A DNA stretch of 64,000 nt. Source: Amoebidium appalachense (lineage: Eukaryota; Ichthyosporea). Below are positions 1 to 10,476 of this stretch, piece after piece. The notes beneath the pieces were generated by a model that worked only from the letters and a program-made list of their open reading frames with translations, searched no databases and had not been told where the DNA came from. Where the stretch lies: NCBI GenBank assembly GCA_963693365.1, contig CAVNZM010000010.1:3038001-3102000 (forward strand). Direction: 5' to 3'. How positions within the stretch are numbered: position 1 is the stretch's first letter; each line of letters starts with the position of its first letter. The position numbers and the translations under genes are program-made.

Positions 1-470
1 GCCCGCGACCCCGCGAGACACTTCACAGACACGCGGCCCACTGGCCAGACAAATACCACAGTGACATTCAGCCAATCACAACACTCCCTCCCCCACAGAC
101 TACACGCACTCCACACCATTGGCTACCGCGACCTCAGACACCCCTACAGCACTACAACACGTACACACGTTTACTCACAATACATATAAGCATACACACA
201 CGCGAGCAGGCAACATGGGTCTCGCCACGCACACAGCAAGAAGCAATACAACATTTAACATGGAGAGTACGCAGAGGCATGGGGCATGCACGCGCGCACC
301 AAACAATCAGCCGCCGCTGCATCAGATTCTCCCCATACCACTGATTAATCTCCTCATACCCCATTTAGACCCCGGCATCACTATGCAAGAAAACCCCCGA
401 AATTCACTCACCAAAACACAAAATATAGAAGCAAACTAATACGAATCAGCTCAGCACATGACATGTGTGT
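1..470. repeat. Dispersed repeat copy; empty-site paralogue of the copia insertion locus
   Basis: Positions 61-109 match 3291-3339, and about 110-469 match 10120-10476, with only scattered substitutions. The two matching blocks are contiguous here but separated by a complete LTR retrotransposon further along. This copy therefore shows the pre-insertion state of the same repeat. Similarity stops at about 469-470, where a (GT)n tract begins here and unrelated sequence begins at the other copy. Short open frames exist on both strands, but none resembles a known protein. Confidence 0.8.
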
Positions 471-517
471 GTGTGTGTGCAGTGTGCATGTGTGAGTGTG
501 TGTGCGTGCGCGCGCGC

Positions 518-559
<42 letters not shown>

Positions 560-560
560 T
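461..560. repeat. (GT)n microsatellite
   Basis: Imperfect GT array with a GCGC core, ending at about 559. It abuts the truncation point of the preceding dispersed repeat. Confidence 0.9.
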
Positions 561-849
561 TTCAAAGAAGTCGAAAGCGCCAGTGACACCCATGTTGAAA
601 AAAAGACAAGCAAGCACGCTAAGAAGGACAGCAAGAAGTAACAGAAACCCTTTCATGCCGAAAAAATGGTCAAGAACAAAGAAGTGGAGGACACGTAACT
701 ATAGTCTGATAGTTGTGACTAAGGGCACTAAGGGTAGCGCTAAGGGCACCAAGCTGATGCAGTGATTGGCTAAATCCCAATCCGGTTTGCAATTTTTTTG
801 TCCATTTAAGCCTGTACGCACGTTGTTTGCTCCATTTCTCTTCCCCCTT

Positions 850-975
850 CCCGCAGGTCCGCAGGTCCTTTTCCGGAGGTCGCCTGGTCGCAGGTCCCTT
901 CCCGCAGGTCGCCTGGTCGCAGTTCCCTTCCCGCAGGTCGCCTGGTCACAGATCCCCTCCGCAGATCGCGCAGCC
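850..975. repeat. Short tandem repeat, about 33-bp unit
   Basis: The motif CCCGCAGGTCGCCTGGTCGC recurs about three times with small changes. The region 561-850 before it and 976-1490 after it shows no recognisable gene. A poly(C) tract lies near 1408-1421. Confidence 0.75.
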
Positions 976-1530
976 ACCGTGCTGAATGGTTTCGACCATG
1001 CTGCATGCTGCAGCTTCTTCGCCTAACGGCTGAAAGGCCCTTTGAAGGTTAGTTTTGTGTTGCCTGCTTTTGTGCATATGGCGTTTGTCTGTCTGGTCTG
1101 TGTCCGTCCTGTGATTATGTCTGTGTCTGTGTCTGTGTGTGTGTGTGTGTAGTGTGTGTGTGTGCGTGCGTGTGCGTGTGTCTGCTGGCTGCAGATGCAC
1201 ATTGCCTTTCACGTTCATGAACCAGCGACTGTGGGCACTACTTTTGCTGTTAGCACTATAGCTATCATCCCCTCCACCGATCGTTCAAGCTATTTTCTGC
1301 TTCTCTAGACTTCATAAGTTCTGGTCCGGGTTTCCGTCCTTACTATGTTTGAGGTTGGTTCTGTCGACTCTTTTTTTGCCACTCTCAGTCAGCCCCCTCA
1401 GTCACACCCCCCCCCCCCCCTCCCCCCACTTCTCGCAAGTAGGATGAGCTAATTCTTAGCTCGAGTTCCTTTACAGGTTTTGCCAAGGTTGGCCCATGAA
1501 GTCATCAGCAACTATAAGGCTACGTTATCA

Positions 1531-1985
1531 TCTAGAGGTGGGTACCGGCTCTTTGTCCTATGGCTGCTGTTGTTTCCGTTTTTCGTTTCATAGGTGGGTA
1601 CCGGCTCTTTGTCCTGTTAAGGTAAATAAAGTATGGAGGCAAGACCCTGTGGGTCTGGGGCTCTTTGTCCTATGGCTGCTGTTGTTTCCATGTTTCGTTT
1701 CTGTGTTGCTCTTATAGCACATGAATGATCATGTGCATGTTTAGCACCCATAGGTGGGTACCGGCTCTTTGTCCTGTTAAGGTAAATAAAGTATGGAGGC
1801 AAGACCCTGTGGGTCTGGGGCTCTTTGTCCTATGGCTGCTGTTGTTTCCGTGTTTCGTTTCTGTGTTGCTCTTATAGCACATGAATGATCATGTGCATGT
1901 TTAGCACCCATAGGTGGGTACCGGCTCTTTGTCCTGTTAAGGTAAATAAAGTATGGAGGCAAGACCCTGTGGGTCTGGCACCTCG
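1531..1985. repeat. Tandem array, 160-bp unit, about 2.8 copies
   Basis: The motif TAGGTGGGTACCGGCTCTTT starts at 1591, 1751 and 1911, exactly 160 bp apart. A partial, rearranged copy starts near 1531. Each unit contains AAATAAAGTATGG and a palindromic CACATGAATGATCATGTG. No coding potential is recognised. Confidence 0.9.
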
Positions 1986-2118
1986 TCGTCGTCATCGATC
2001 GTCAAAGGTTCATGTGGGGTGGGTGGTGGTCCCCAGGAAAAGACCCTGTGGGTCTGGCACCTCATCGTCGTCATCGATCGTCAAAGGTTCATGTGGGGTG
2101 GGTGGTGGTCCCCGGGGG
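1961..2118. repeat. Tandem duplication, 79-bp unit
   Basis: AAGACCCTGTGGGTCTGGCA occurs at 1961 and at 2040, and the following CATCGATCGTCAAAGG stretch is also repeated. The array ends in a poly(G) tract at about 2113-2142. Confidence 0.88.
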
Positions 2119-2142
2119 GCGGGGGGGGGGGGGGGGGGGGGA

Positions 2143-3290
2143 GGAGGGAGGTGGGGGTTTAAGGACAAAGGGTTCATTTTGAAATTTCACTATGTAATTG
2201 ATCAAATTTCATATGTAGAATTATCGCCCCCACTGAGTATCGGGAGTTAGGGAGTATGGGGGATTACGATCTGCCGTTCGCATGGTTCATCCCCGCACTC
2301 AATTTGATTGGTGTGGACATAACGGACCAATAGTCTTATATACCATATATGGTATGTAAGGAAATTTATTTTTCGACATTTATTCGTTAAGATATCACAC
2401 GCAACCTCCAGCCATCCAACAGATGACTTTAAGGATGACGACGGTTTTTAGTGTGACTTTAGACATCCTGAAAGATAGCTTTAAAATTGCATCAAGAAAT
2501 CTTCCGGTGCTCTTACCAGAACTATGAATATATAATTATTCTATCTATGGAGCGACCATATATAACGTTAGGCCGTCCTAAAGCCGTCTAAAGTGTATAT
2601 TAATTTGTCTTTTCCTCAATTGATGATGAATTATATTATGACGTAAATACGTCTCACGCATATCTTGTTCGTGTCATTATGTACCAATAAAAATATCCCT
2701 AGCCAATCGGTGAGTTGCTTTTAGTACGTCCTAAAGTCGACAACTCGTGTTAGACTGAAATAACATATTACATAACTACATTTTAAGGATACATTTAGGT
2801 TAACCACAACCATATCTGTAATATATCTCTGCAAATTCTTCAAGAGGTGTTAAGTATGCCATATATATTCGTCTGAATTACAAAAAGTAGTATTAAAGAT
2901 GGATATTGGTGATCGCAAAGCGCTCTTGTAGACGGCTGACCGATAGCTTACAGATATGCTGGGGATATCTTTTTAGTAAAAGTTCATAAATATTGTCTTT
3001 TTATAGATTCGTTTAAGACATAACAAAGACGGCTCTAAGATATGCTTTGGGGAGGAAACAGATGGAACACGGGATAGGGTTTCGCCGGGTTACAGATATG
3101 CTAAGGACGTACTTACAGAGATGTCTTTAATATCGCCTGCTAAAGCCGGACGGGTTAGGGATAGCTTGGAGTCATCTCTAACTTGAACTAATAACGGTTA
3201 CAAAGGGTATGGTTCAGGATGGGTTACGGGTTTAGGATGTCTCAGAGTGGTTTGAGACGGGAAAAAGATGCCGGGAGATGTTTGCTGATG
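2143..3290. other. AT-rich stretch without a recognised gene
   Basis: No open frame resembling a known protein, no structural RNA and no clear repeat was recognised. The sequence is unlike the GC-rich flanks and probably belongs to an unidentified decayed element or ordinary intergenic DNA. Confidence 0.5.
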
Positions 3291-3334
3291 GTGACATTCA
3301 GCCATCACAACACTCCCTCCCCCCACAGGCTACA

Positions 3335-3339
3335 CGCAC
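3335..3339. repeat. Target-site duplication (left)
   Basis: CGCAC lies directly before the first LTR base (3340). It is repeated at 10115-10119 after the second LTR and occurs once at the uninterrupted paralogue (105-109). Confidence 0.93.
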
Positions 3340-4274
3340 TGTTAAATTCTATAAGTATTTGGGATGTAAGCAGAGACACAGTGGTGCAGTGTGAAAACAC
3401 CACAGACACACACAACAACAAAACACGGAACGATCGGAGCAGTGTACACAACAGACATCAATGTTTAGACACGACTGAACTCAATTTATTTTGATCGCTA
3501 ATAAATACCTGAAATTCCCTTAAGTTAAATCCATACATGATTTCCGACCAGTCGGAAATCAGATCTATGTCTAAAATAACCAATCATAATTAACTGATTA
3601 TTTCCCGGATAGATCCGGAGACGCGGGAACACACACCATAGGTCACAGCTATAAGAAAGAAAAGAGGTGAAGAGTAACGAGGAAAGAGGTGGTGTTTCTA
3701 ACCTATCATCGGCTACAAAGACTCAGACATTTTCTGACTAAGTCCACTGATTGGATATAGTACGGCAACACACAAAACAAAAGTGGTTGACTAAGCTATG
3801 AATCATACCTGACAAGCTAAAGTGTAACCTAAGTGTTTTTCTACCAATCAAAACATAACGAGTAATATAAATCTACTCAACGTATATTAGTGAGAGAGAA
3901 ATATAATTAAATGAAAGGAAACAAGAGAAGAAAGAAAGAGAAAAGAAAAGACGAAGAAAGAGGAAAAAGAAAAGAAAGCAGGACAGAAAACACGAACAGC
4001 AAAACACAGTTATAACCGAAGATATTCATGTACACATATCATGTACACGTGTCTCCCTCACTGGGTAGACTCGTGTACCTATAATCAGTTGCTGTAATCG
4101 ATATCTAAACACACGAATATAGCCGACACAACACGATTACAAGTACTCAAATACACTGGAGATCGATGTCATAATTTACGTACAAGGAGCACATCTTTTT
4201 CATTAAGTAAATGAATGAAAACATAACACGAACTGAGAAGATCTTACAATATGTAAATACTACGTATTATAACA
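3340..4274 (-). repeat. 3' LTR of the copia element
   Basis: 935-bp direct repeat matching 9180-10114 at every position compared by reading. The plus strand begins TGTTAAATTC and ends TATTATAACA, so both ends carry the TG/CA dinucleotides. Being on the low-coordinate side of a minus-strand element, it is the downstream LTR. Confidence 0.95.
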
Positions 4275-4283
4275 TCCCCACTT
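4275..4283 (-). promoter_or_regulatory. Polypurine tract next to the 3' LTR
   Basis: In element orientation the sequence AAGTGGGGA directly abuts the LTR. Related CAGTGGGGA and AAGTGGGGA copies lie at about 4310 and 4332, so the tract is repeated. Such purine stretches prime plus-strand synthesis in LTR elements. Confidence 0.7.
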
Positions 4284-4384
4284 AAGACTTTGAAGTTTGT
4301 GTTATCATATCCCCACTGAACTAGTGAAATCTCCCCACTTGAGAACAGAAACGGAAAAAAAAAATTTAAAGTGTGTACTTTTCC

Positions 4385-4491
4385 GGGGGGGGGGGGGGGG
4401 GGGGGGAGAAGGGGGGGGGAGGGGGGGGGGGGGGAGGGGGGGGGGGAAGGGGGGGGGGGAAGGGGGGGGGGGGGAGGGGGGGGGGGAAGGA
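4385..4491. repeat. G-rich low-complexity tract in the copia 3' region
   Basis: About 105 bases of almost pure G interrupted by A, between the end of pol and the 3' LTR. The frames through it encode only poly-glycine or poly-proline. Confidence 0.9.
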
Positions 4492-4705
4492 ACCGGGGCA
4501 AAAACAACGAATATATATAACGTGGATAGGCGGTGTTTGATTAACTGGGTTTTAAACCAGTGAAAGATAGAGTAGAGTGATGGTACGGGTCAAACCTTAT
4601 ATATAAACCCTAAGTGGGCATACCCACAAAGGCAATACATATGATATAATGATGTTGATAAAGTAAGTAGTACACATGAGAAAATCACTCTTGAAGTAGG
4701 TCGGG

Positions 4706-6622
4706 TCAATCCACAATATCCGGTAAACAAAGTCGAGCACGATGGTGGACATGACTCGGGCCGGGGAGGGGTTTGGTGAGTATGTCAGCTAAGTTGTGGG
4801 CTGACTCAACGTAGTGGACAACCACGTCCCCACTGGCAATGTAGTCCTTGGTGTTGTGATACCGGACGGCAATGTGTTTGGTACGGTGCTTGATGCCGGT
4901 GGAGTTGACGATGGCAATGGTCGACTGGTTGTCACAGTACACCGGAGTCGGAGCAAGCATGGGACAGCCGAGTTCCTTGAAGAGGTCACGGACCCAAGCA
5001 ACTTCTTGGGTGCCAGCATTGAGAGCAATCAGCTCAGCTTCAGTGGTGCTGGTGGCCGTGATGGGCTGGAGCTTGGAGTACCAGATGACGGGCATACCAG
5101 CAAACACGATAATGTAGCCGGTGGTAGACTTCTTGCTGTCGGCACAACCAGCAAAGTCAGCATCCGTGTAGCATTCGAGTATGGGGGACTGGGTGGCCGA
5201 GTACTTGTAGTCAATGCCAAGGTCAATGGTGCCGAGCAGGTACCGGGCCACACGACGGAGAAGGTCCCAGTGAGTCTTGCCGGGGTTGGTGCTGAACCGA
5301 CCAAGGAAGCCGATGGCATAGGCAATGTCGGGACGTGTGCACCGTGCCACCCAGAGGAGACGGCCGAGTAACTCACGGTAGGGCACGGTGAACGGTTGGG
5401 GGGGGCAATCAGCCAGGGAGACGGTGGTGCCTGCAGGGATGGGGGTAGACTTGGACTTGGCATCGGTGAGGTTGAAGTCGTGGATGATATCCATGATGTA
5501 AGACCTCTGGTGCATGTGGAGGTGATGGGGATCAGAGTGATTAAAATCAACACCGAGCATACGGTCAAATGGACTCATACGACAGCTGGCCATCTTGCTG
5601 ATGTGGGCAGCCAGGTCACTGGCAGCAGTAGAACCCCGGGTGTTGGTGATGGTGGAGTCATCGACGTAGTTACCAGCCCGTACCACATCGTTGTTGGGGA
5701 AGAACCGGAGGTAGATGCACGGGTCGGTCTTAGTACGGGTCAGGCCATGGGCAAGAAGAATGCCGTCGAGGAAGTCGTACCAAGCCTTGGAGGCTTGCTT
5801 GAGGCCGTACAGGGCTTTCTTGAGTCTCCAGACCTTGCCAAGTGTGGCCATGGTGATGAATCCCGGGGGTTGTTTCATGTAGATGGTCTCGGTGAGTGGG
5901 CTGTTGAGAAAGGCCGTAGACACGTCGAGTTGATGTATGTCATGACCTTCAACAACGGCCAGAGCTAGGATGGCACGGAGAGCAGCCGGACGGATGACAG
6001 GGCTCTCAATCAACTCATAGTCAACACCGTATTGCTGACTGAAGCCTTGAGCAACACCACGTGCCTTGATCTTGGTGTCACCAGCCGAGTTGAGAGTTTT
6101 CTCGGAGACAATCCACTTGAAGCCGACGATGTTAGCACCAGGGGGAGGGTCAACAAGTTCAAAGATGTCTTTGTCGACGAAGGCTTGATACTCAGCAGTC
6201 AGGGCTGACTTGACCTGATCACCATTGGGTCCGGAACAGAGTTGACGGACAAGTTTGGGTAGTTGGTCGATGTTGATGGGGGGACCGGGGGGGACTGGCA
6301 GGGTGGTGGTGGCTTGAAGTCCAACCTTGCCCTGGAGACGGGCAGAACGACGGGGTGCAGGAACCGGGGTAGGTGGAGACGGTGGGGGGGGAACTTGGAA
6401 GTTCGGAAGTGCAGGGGGGGCAACCTCCGGGCTGGACGGGGCCGAGTGGAAGTTGTCGGGGGAGCCGGGTCGGATGGGTGTGACGTTGCCAGGGGCAGGA
6501 TGAGGGTCGGCAGGCTGGACGGGCACGGGGGCAGGGGGGCCGGTGGGGGGGGGGTGTCGGGGGAACGACGATGGCAGGAGGGGGGCCAGAGTACACCAGA
6601 CAAACATCATCTTCAGTGTCAA
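4706..6622 (-). CDS. Copia pol, downstream part: reverse transcriptase and RNase H
   Basis: The frame opens in the proline-rich linker after integrase and continues through a complete copia-type reverse transcriptase and RNase H. Visible RT motifs are FKWIVSEKTLN, the domain A-like HQLDVSTAFLNSPL, VWRLKKALYGLKQASKAW and the catalytic NYVDDSTIT. RNase H shows YTDADFAGCADSKKSTTGY, TEAELIAL and HNLADILTKPLPG, the last being the usual copia C-terminal signature. It is not an independent gene. The first residues of the frame (from 6622) are a shadow of the linker, and the true reading enters from the upstream frame near the ten-G run at 6545-6554. The reading shifts by one base there, which could be a mutation, a homopolymer sequencing error or, less likely, recoding. 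Confidence 0.92.
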   Translation of the reverse strand: MTLKMMFVWCTLAPLLPSSFPRHPPPTGPPAPVPVQPADPHPAPGNVTPIRPGSPDNFHSAPSSPEVAPPALPNFQVPPPPSPPTPVPAPRRSARLQGKVGLQATTTLPVPPGPPINIDQLPKLVRQLCSGPNGDQVKSALTAEYQAFVDKDIFELVDPPPGANIVGFKWIVSEKTLNSAGDTKIKARGVAQGFSQQYGVDYELIESPVIRPAALRAILALAVVEGHDIHQLDVSTAFLNSPLTETIYMKQPPGFITMATLGKVWRLKKALYGLKQASKAWYDFLDGILLAHGLTRTKTDPCIYLRFFPNNDVVRAGNYVDDSTITNTRGSTAASDLAAHISKMASCRMSPFDRMLGVDFNHSDPHHLHMHQRSYIMDIIHDFNLTDAKSKSTPIPAGTTVSLADCPPQPFTVPYRELLGRLLWVARCTRPDIAYAIGFLGRFSTNPGKTHWDLLRRVARYLLGTIDLGIDYKYSATQSPILECYTDADFAGCADSKKSTTGYIIVFAGMPVIWYSKLQPITATSTTEAELIALNAGTQEVAWVRDLFKELGCPMLAPTPVYCDNQSTIAIVNSTGIKHRTKHIAVRYHNTKDYIASGDVVVHYVESAHNLADILTKPLPGPSHVHHRARLCLPDIVD

Positions 6623-8381
6623 CTGTGGGGGGTGGGGTGGTCGAGGTAGCAGTGGTGTCGGGGGTCGGAAGGGTTGATGGAATGTCGGACGGGAGATAAG
6701 CTGATTCGTCGAAAATCACATCACGGAAGAGGCCGACACGATGGGTGGTGGCATTGAAGATCCGGTGGCAGTGTGATTGAAGATCATAGCCGATATACAT
6801 GCCGAGTTTGACGGTGGGGGCCAGCTTGTTCCGTTTAGAGGCTGGCACGTGAGTGTAGGCAGGGCAACCGAACACTTTGAGCTCGGAGATGTCGGGCTTG
6901 ACACCGTAGAAAACCTCGAATGGTGTACGACCATTGGCAGTCGTGGACGGGGTGACGTTGATGATGTAGGCGGCATGTTGGAGGGCCTCAGCCCACAGTT
7001 TGGGAGACAGAGACTGATCTTGGACTTGATGGAGGAGGCAACGGACAATCTCTTGGAGGAACCGCATACGTCGTTCAACATAGCCGTTCAGTTGAGGGCA
7101 GTCCACCGGAGCATAGCTGGCCTTGATGCCCTGGGAGAGGCAAAAAGCACGGGTATCCTTGGAGGTGAACTCAGAGCCGGAGTCGAAGTGGTAAACACCA
7201 ACTTTGGAGGGGGCATGGGTGGCAACGAGGTTGGTGTGAGCTGTGAGAATATCCAGGGTGGTGGTACGGTCGGCCATCGGGTAGATCTTGACGAGGCCAG
7301 AGGCACGGCAGACAGTGACGAGAGCAACCTTGGAACCTCCGTACGATGTTGTGGTAGGCTCAAAAAAATCCCAATGCCATTCATGACCGGGGATGTTGGA
7401 GTGAGGACGGTCACCCCTGAACGGAGCCTTGGTGGTCTTACCCATAATGCAGCCATGACAATCAGGAACATCACAGTCGAGGACAGAGGAGGGGAGACCA
7501 ATAACAAGGTCGTGTTTCACCATGTCCTTGACGCTGGTCATAGCTCGGTGCCCCAGACGATGGTGCCAGATGGATGGGTTAACACTGGTAGTGGCAGCCA
7601 GAGCCACAGGACGAGTGGGTGGTTGAATGGTGTAGTCCTTGAAGTAATACAGACCGTTGTGTAGACGGAGGTTGACGAGATGACGGCCGGTGAGTCGGTC
7701 GAAGAGGAATGACGGAGTGGAGGCATCGTTCAAATCACCCTTGATGTATTCGGCAGCAGCTTGGGATGTTGAAATGAGGAAGGCTTGGCCAGACGGGGTG
7801 TAGTAGGCTTCAATGGTTAGGGTGGTAGTGCCATGGTCGGTGGTGGTGTTGATGACGATATGGCCGGTGTGAGTGGCCAAGACGGGTTTGGTGCCATTGA
7901 AGGCAGCAACGGGAGTCGGTGTCGGAAGGGGAGTGAGGTCATGGAAGAACTCACGGGTGGGGCAAACAGTCATGTTGCACCCGGAATCCCAGGCAGGGTC
8001 GGAGGACACGGGGACGGAGCTAGCATTGTATGCCGAGAAAGCAAAGGAGACAGATTTCTCACTGCCTTGACGGGAACGGTTGTGTCTGGACATACGGCAT
8101 TTCGGCTCAGGGCAATCGATGATCGTGTGATCAGGCTCGTGGCAGTAGGAGCATTCTTTCACGGACGGGGTGTTAGAACGAGCCGGGGAATCAGAACGAC
8201 GGGAACCCGAGAAACGGGAACGACTGGGGGAACGAGACGTGGACCGGAAGGCAGGCCGGTGGGGGGAACGGGATCGGGTGTGCTGACGGGAGAGACGAGT
8301 TCGGAGGTCCGTGCCAGAGGTACGGTCAAGTCGGGTGCGTAAGTCACGGCGAGGAAGATCACGGGGGGGGAGCACTGGCAT
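6545..8381 (-). CDS. Copia pol, upstream part: zinc knuckle, protease, integrase
   Basis: In order from 8381: a basic Arg/Ser-rich stretch, a CCHC zinc knuckle CSYCHEPDHTIIDC (about residues 77-90), the protease active site WDSGC (about 132-134), the GAG-pre-integrase HHCC zinc-binding region (HHRLGH, then CDVPDCHGC, about 273-311) and the integrase core. The catalytic triad appears as D338 (WDF), D400 (FDSGSEF) and E436 (NGYVERRM), a DD(35)E spacing. The open frame runs on to 6219, but the end after about 6545 is out-of-frame proline-rich sequence. It overlaps the gag end by about 23 bases in the +1 frame, next to an eight-G run on the plus strand near 8362-8369. Product: aspartic protease and integrase for particle maturation and insertion. 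Confidence 0.92.
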
Positions 8382-9117
8382 TTAATGCCATGCTGGACTT
8401 GGAGGCACGGTGGGCACGGTTGTTCCGGAGTTGCATCTTGAGGTCTTGACGTAACTCGATGCCCTTGACGTGGTTATGGAGGGACTCGAAGTCGGGGAAT
8501 AGCTTATCACCGAAGTGATAGTCTTCGATAAGACGATTGAACTCAGGGGTGAGGTCGTCTCTGGTGGTGAGTTCATTGAAGAACTTCTCAGCTAGACGAG
8601 TGAAGTGAATGGACTCATCTTGGAGAGACTGGAGCTGGTTCACGATGGTCTGCAGACGGCTCAGGTAGGTGGTGAATGATTCACCGGGCTGAAGGGCACA
8701 GGCATCCCACTGACGGTGAAGGATGCGGATCTGATCGGGTTTGCCTTGGAGATAGTGTTGACGGAATTTCCACATGGCCCGTTCAGGGTCCATGCCAATA
8801 CGGTACTGGGCAACGGTGGTGAGGACGGAAGGGTCGATGTTCTGTATCATATGGAGCAGGAGGCAATTGCGGGCCTCTTTGAGTTCCGCGGTAGTGCCGT
8901 AGCCATAGAAGGGGGGTTCACCGTCAACCGCGACGGTGGTAGGGGGGACGTAGTTGTCAGCAAGGACAACATCCACGAGTCGGACACCTTTAGTGCCGGT
9001 CATCATGCCGAGAAAAATGATTTCCCATTGAAAATAGGTAGTTTTGCTATCGGGACCAGTCTTCCCTTCACCTTTCCACATGGTGATTTTGTTTACGCCA
9101 GTTTTGTTTGGATCCAT
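8359..9117 (-). CDS. Copia gag (UBN2-type capsid protein)
   Basis: Start chosen at the ATG at 9117 (MDPNKTGVNKITMW), 63 bases after the 5' LTR. The open frame extends further upstream to 9291, but that part is LTR and leader. The protein is about 252 residues. It has the alpha-helical copia Gag pattern: FQWEIIFL near the N terminus, then AMWKFRQHYLQGK, ALQPGESFTTYLSRL, and a C-terminal basic tail. No zinc knuckle lies in this frame. The knuckle follows in the next frame, so Gag as usually defined spans the frame break. Gag forms the virus-like particle that packages the element RNA. Confidence 0.88.
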   Translation of the reverse strand: MDPNKTGVNKITMWKGEGKTGPDSKTTYFQWEIIFLGMMTGTKGVRLVDVVLADNYVPPTTVAVDGEPPFYGYGTTAELKEARNCLLLHMIQNIDPSVLTTVAQYRIGMDPERAMWKFRQHYLQGKPDQIRILHRQWDACALQPGESFTTYLSRLQTIVNQLQSLQDESIHFTRLAEKFFNELTTRDDLTPEFNRLIEDYHFGDKLFPDFESLHNHVKGIELRQDLKMQLRNNRAHRASKSSMALNASAPPP

Positions 9118-9165
9118 GATTGAAAAACGAGCGCGAGTTCTAGATGTGTGTAGGGAGCGTGCAAA

Positions 9166-9179
9166 AGGGCTGCATAACC
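9166..9179 (-). promoter_or_regulatory. Primer-binding site, probable half-tRNA(Met) type
   Basis: In element orientation the 5' LTR ends AACA and is followed at once by GGTTATGCAGCCC. This does not resemble the complement of a tRNA 3' end. It does resemble the PBS of the Drosophila copia class, GGTTATGGGCCC, which pairs with the anticodon region of initiator tRNA(Met), where CAT is followed by AACC. The pairing here is inferred from that resemblance. Confidence 0.6.
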
Positions 9180-10114
9180 TGTTAAATTCTATAAGTATTT
9201 GGGATGTAAGCAGAGACACAGTGGTGCAGTGTGAAAACACCACAGACACACACAACAACAAAACACGGAACGATCGGAGCAGTGTACACAACAGACATCA
9301 ATGTTTAGACACGACTGAACTCAATTTATTTTGATCGCTAATAAATACCTGAAATTCCCTTAAGTTAAATCCATACATGATTTCCGACCAGTCGGAAATC
9401 AGATCTATGTCTAAAATAACCAATCATAATTAACTGATTATTTCCCGGATAGATCCGGAGACGCGGGAACACACACCATAGGTCACAGCTATAAGAAAGA
9501 AAAGAGGTGAAGAGTAACGAGGAAAGAGGTGGTGTTTCTAACCTATCATCGGCTACAAAGACTCAGACATTTTCTGACTAAGTCCACTGATTGGATATAG
9601 TACGGCAACACACAAAACAAAAGTGGTTGACTAAGCTATGAATCATACCTGACAAGCTAAAGTGTAACCTAAGTGTTTTTCTACCAATCAAAACATAACG
9701 AGTAATATAAATCTACTCAACGTATATTAGTGAGAGAGAAATATAATTAAATGAAAGGAAACAAGAGAAGAAAGAAAGAGAAAAGAAAAGACGAAGAAAG
9801 AGGAAAAAGAAAAGAAAGCAGGACAGAAAACACGAACAGCAAAACACAGTTATAACCGAAGATATTCATGTACACATATCATGTACACGTGTCTCCCTCA
9901 CTGGGTAGACTCGTGTACCTATAATCAGTTGCTGTAATCGATATCTAAACACACGAATATAGCCGACACAACACGATTACAAGTACTCAAATACACTGGA
10001 GATCGATGTCATAATTTACGTACAAGGAGCACATCTTTTTCATTAAGTAAATGAATGAAAACATAACACGAACTGAGAAGATCTTACAATATGTAAATAC
10101 TACGTATTATAACA
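9180..10114 (-). repeat. 5' LTR of the copia element
   Basis: 935-bp direct repeat matching 3340-4274. In element orientation it lies upstream of gag and should hold the promoter. No LTR difference was found on reading, which points to a young insertion. Confidence 0.95.
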
Positions 10115-10476
10115 CGCACTCCACACCATTGGCTACCGCCACCTCAGACACCCCTACAGCACTACAACACGTACACACCTTTACTCACAATACATATAAG
10201 CATACACACACGCGAGCAGGCAACATGGGTCTCGCCAAGCACACAGCAAGAAGCAATACAACATTTAACATGGAGAGTACGCAGAGGCATGGGGCATGCA
10301 CGCGCGCACCAAACAATCAGCCGCCGCTGCATCAGATTCTCCCCATACCACTGAATAATCTCCTCATACTCCACTTAGACCCCGGCATCACTATGCAAGA
10401 AAACCCCCGAAATTCACTCACCAAAACACAAAATATAGAAGCAAACTAATACGAATCAGCTCAGCACATGACACAT
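10115..10476. repeat. Right flank of the copia insertion: second part of the dispersed repeat
   Basis: Begins with the target duplication CGCAC and then matches 110-469 (about 350 bp) with few changes. It is the continuation of 3291-3339 across the retrotransposon. Similarity to the first copy ends at about 10476. Confidence 0.9.

Larger units (their letters stand above)
3340..10114 (-). mobile_element. Full-length Ty1/copia LTR retrotransposon
   Basis: Element of 6775 bp read on the minus strand. It has two 935-bp LTRs that look identical by direct reading, TG...CA termini, a 5-bp target duplication, a primer-binding site, a polypurine tract, a gag frame and a pol region. The pol order is zinc knuckle, protease, integrase, reverse transcriptase, RNase H. 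Integrase upstream of reverse transcriptase defines the copia (Pseudoviridae) order. The coding region is split over three frames, with both breaks at G/C homopolymers. Identical LTRs imply a recent insertion. A G-rich tract at 4385-4491 lies between pol and the 3' LTR. Confidence 0.95.

Noticed and set aside
4814-5968. Plus-strand open frames antisense to the copia pol gene
   Set aside because: They mirror the codon pattern of the real minus-strand frame and have no domain of their own.
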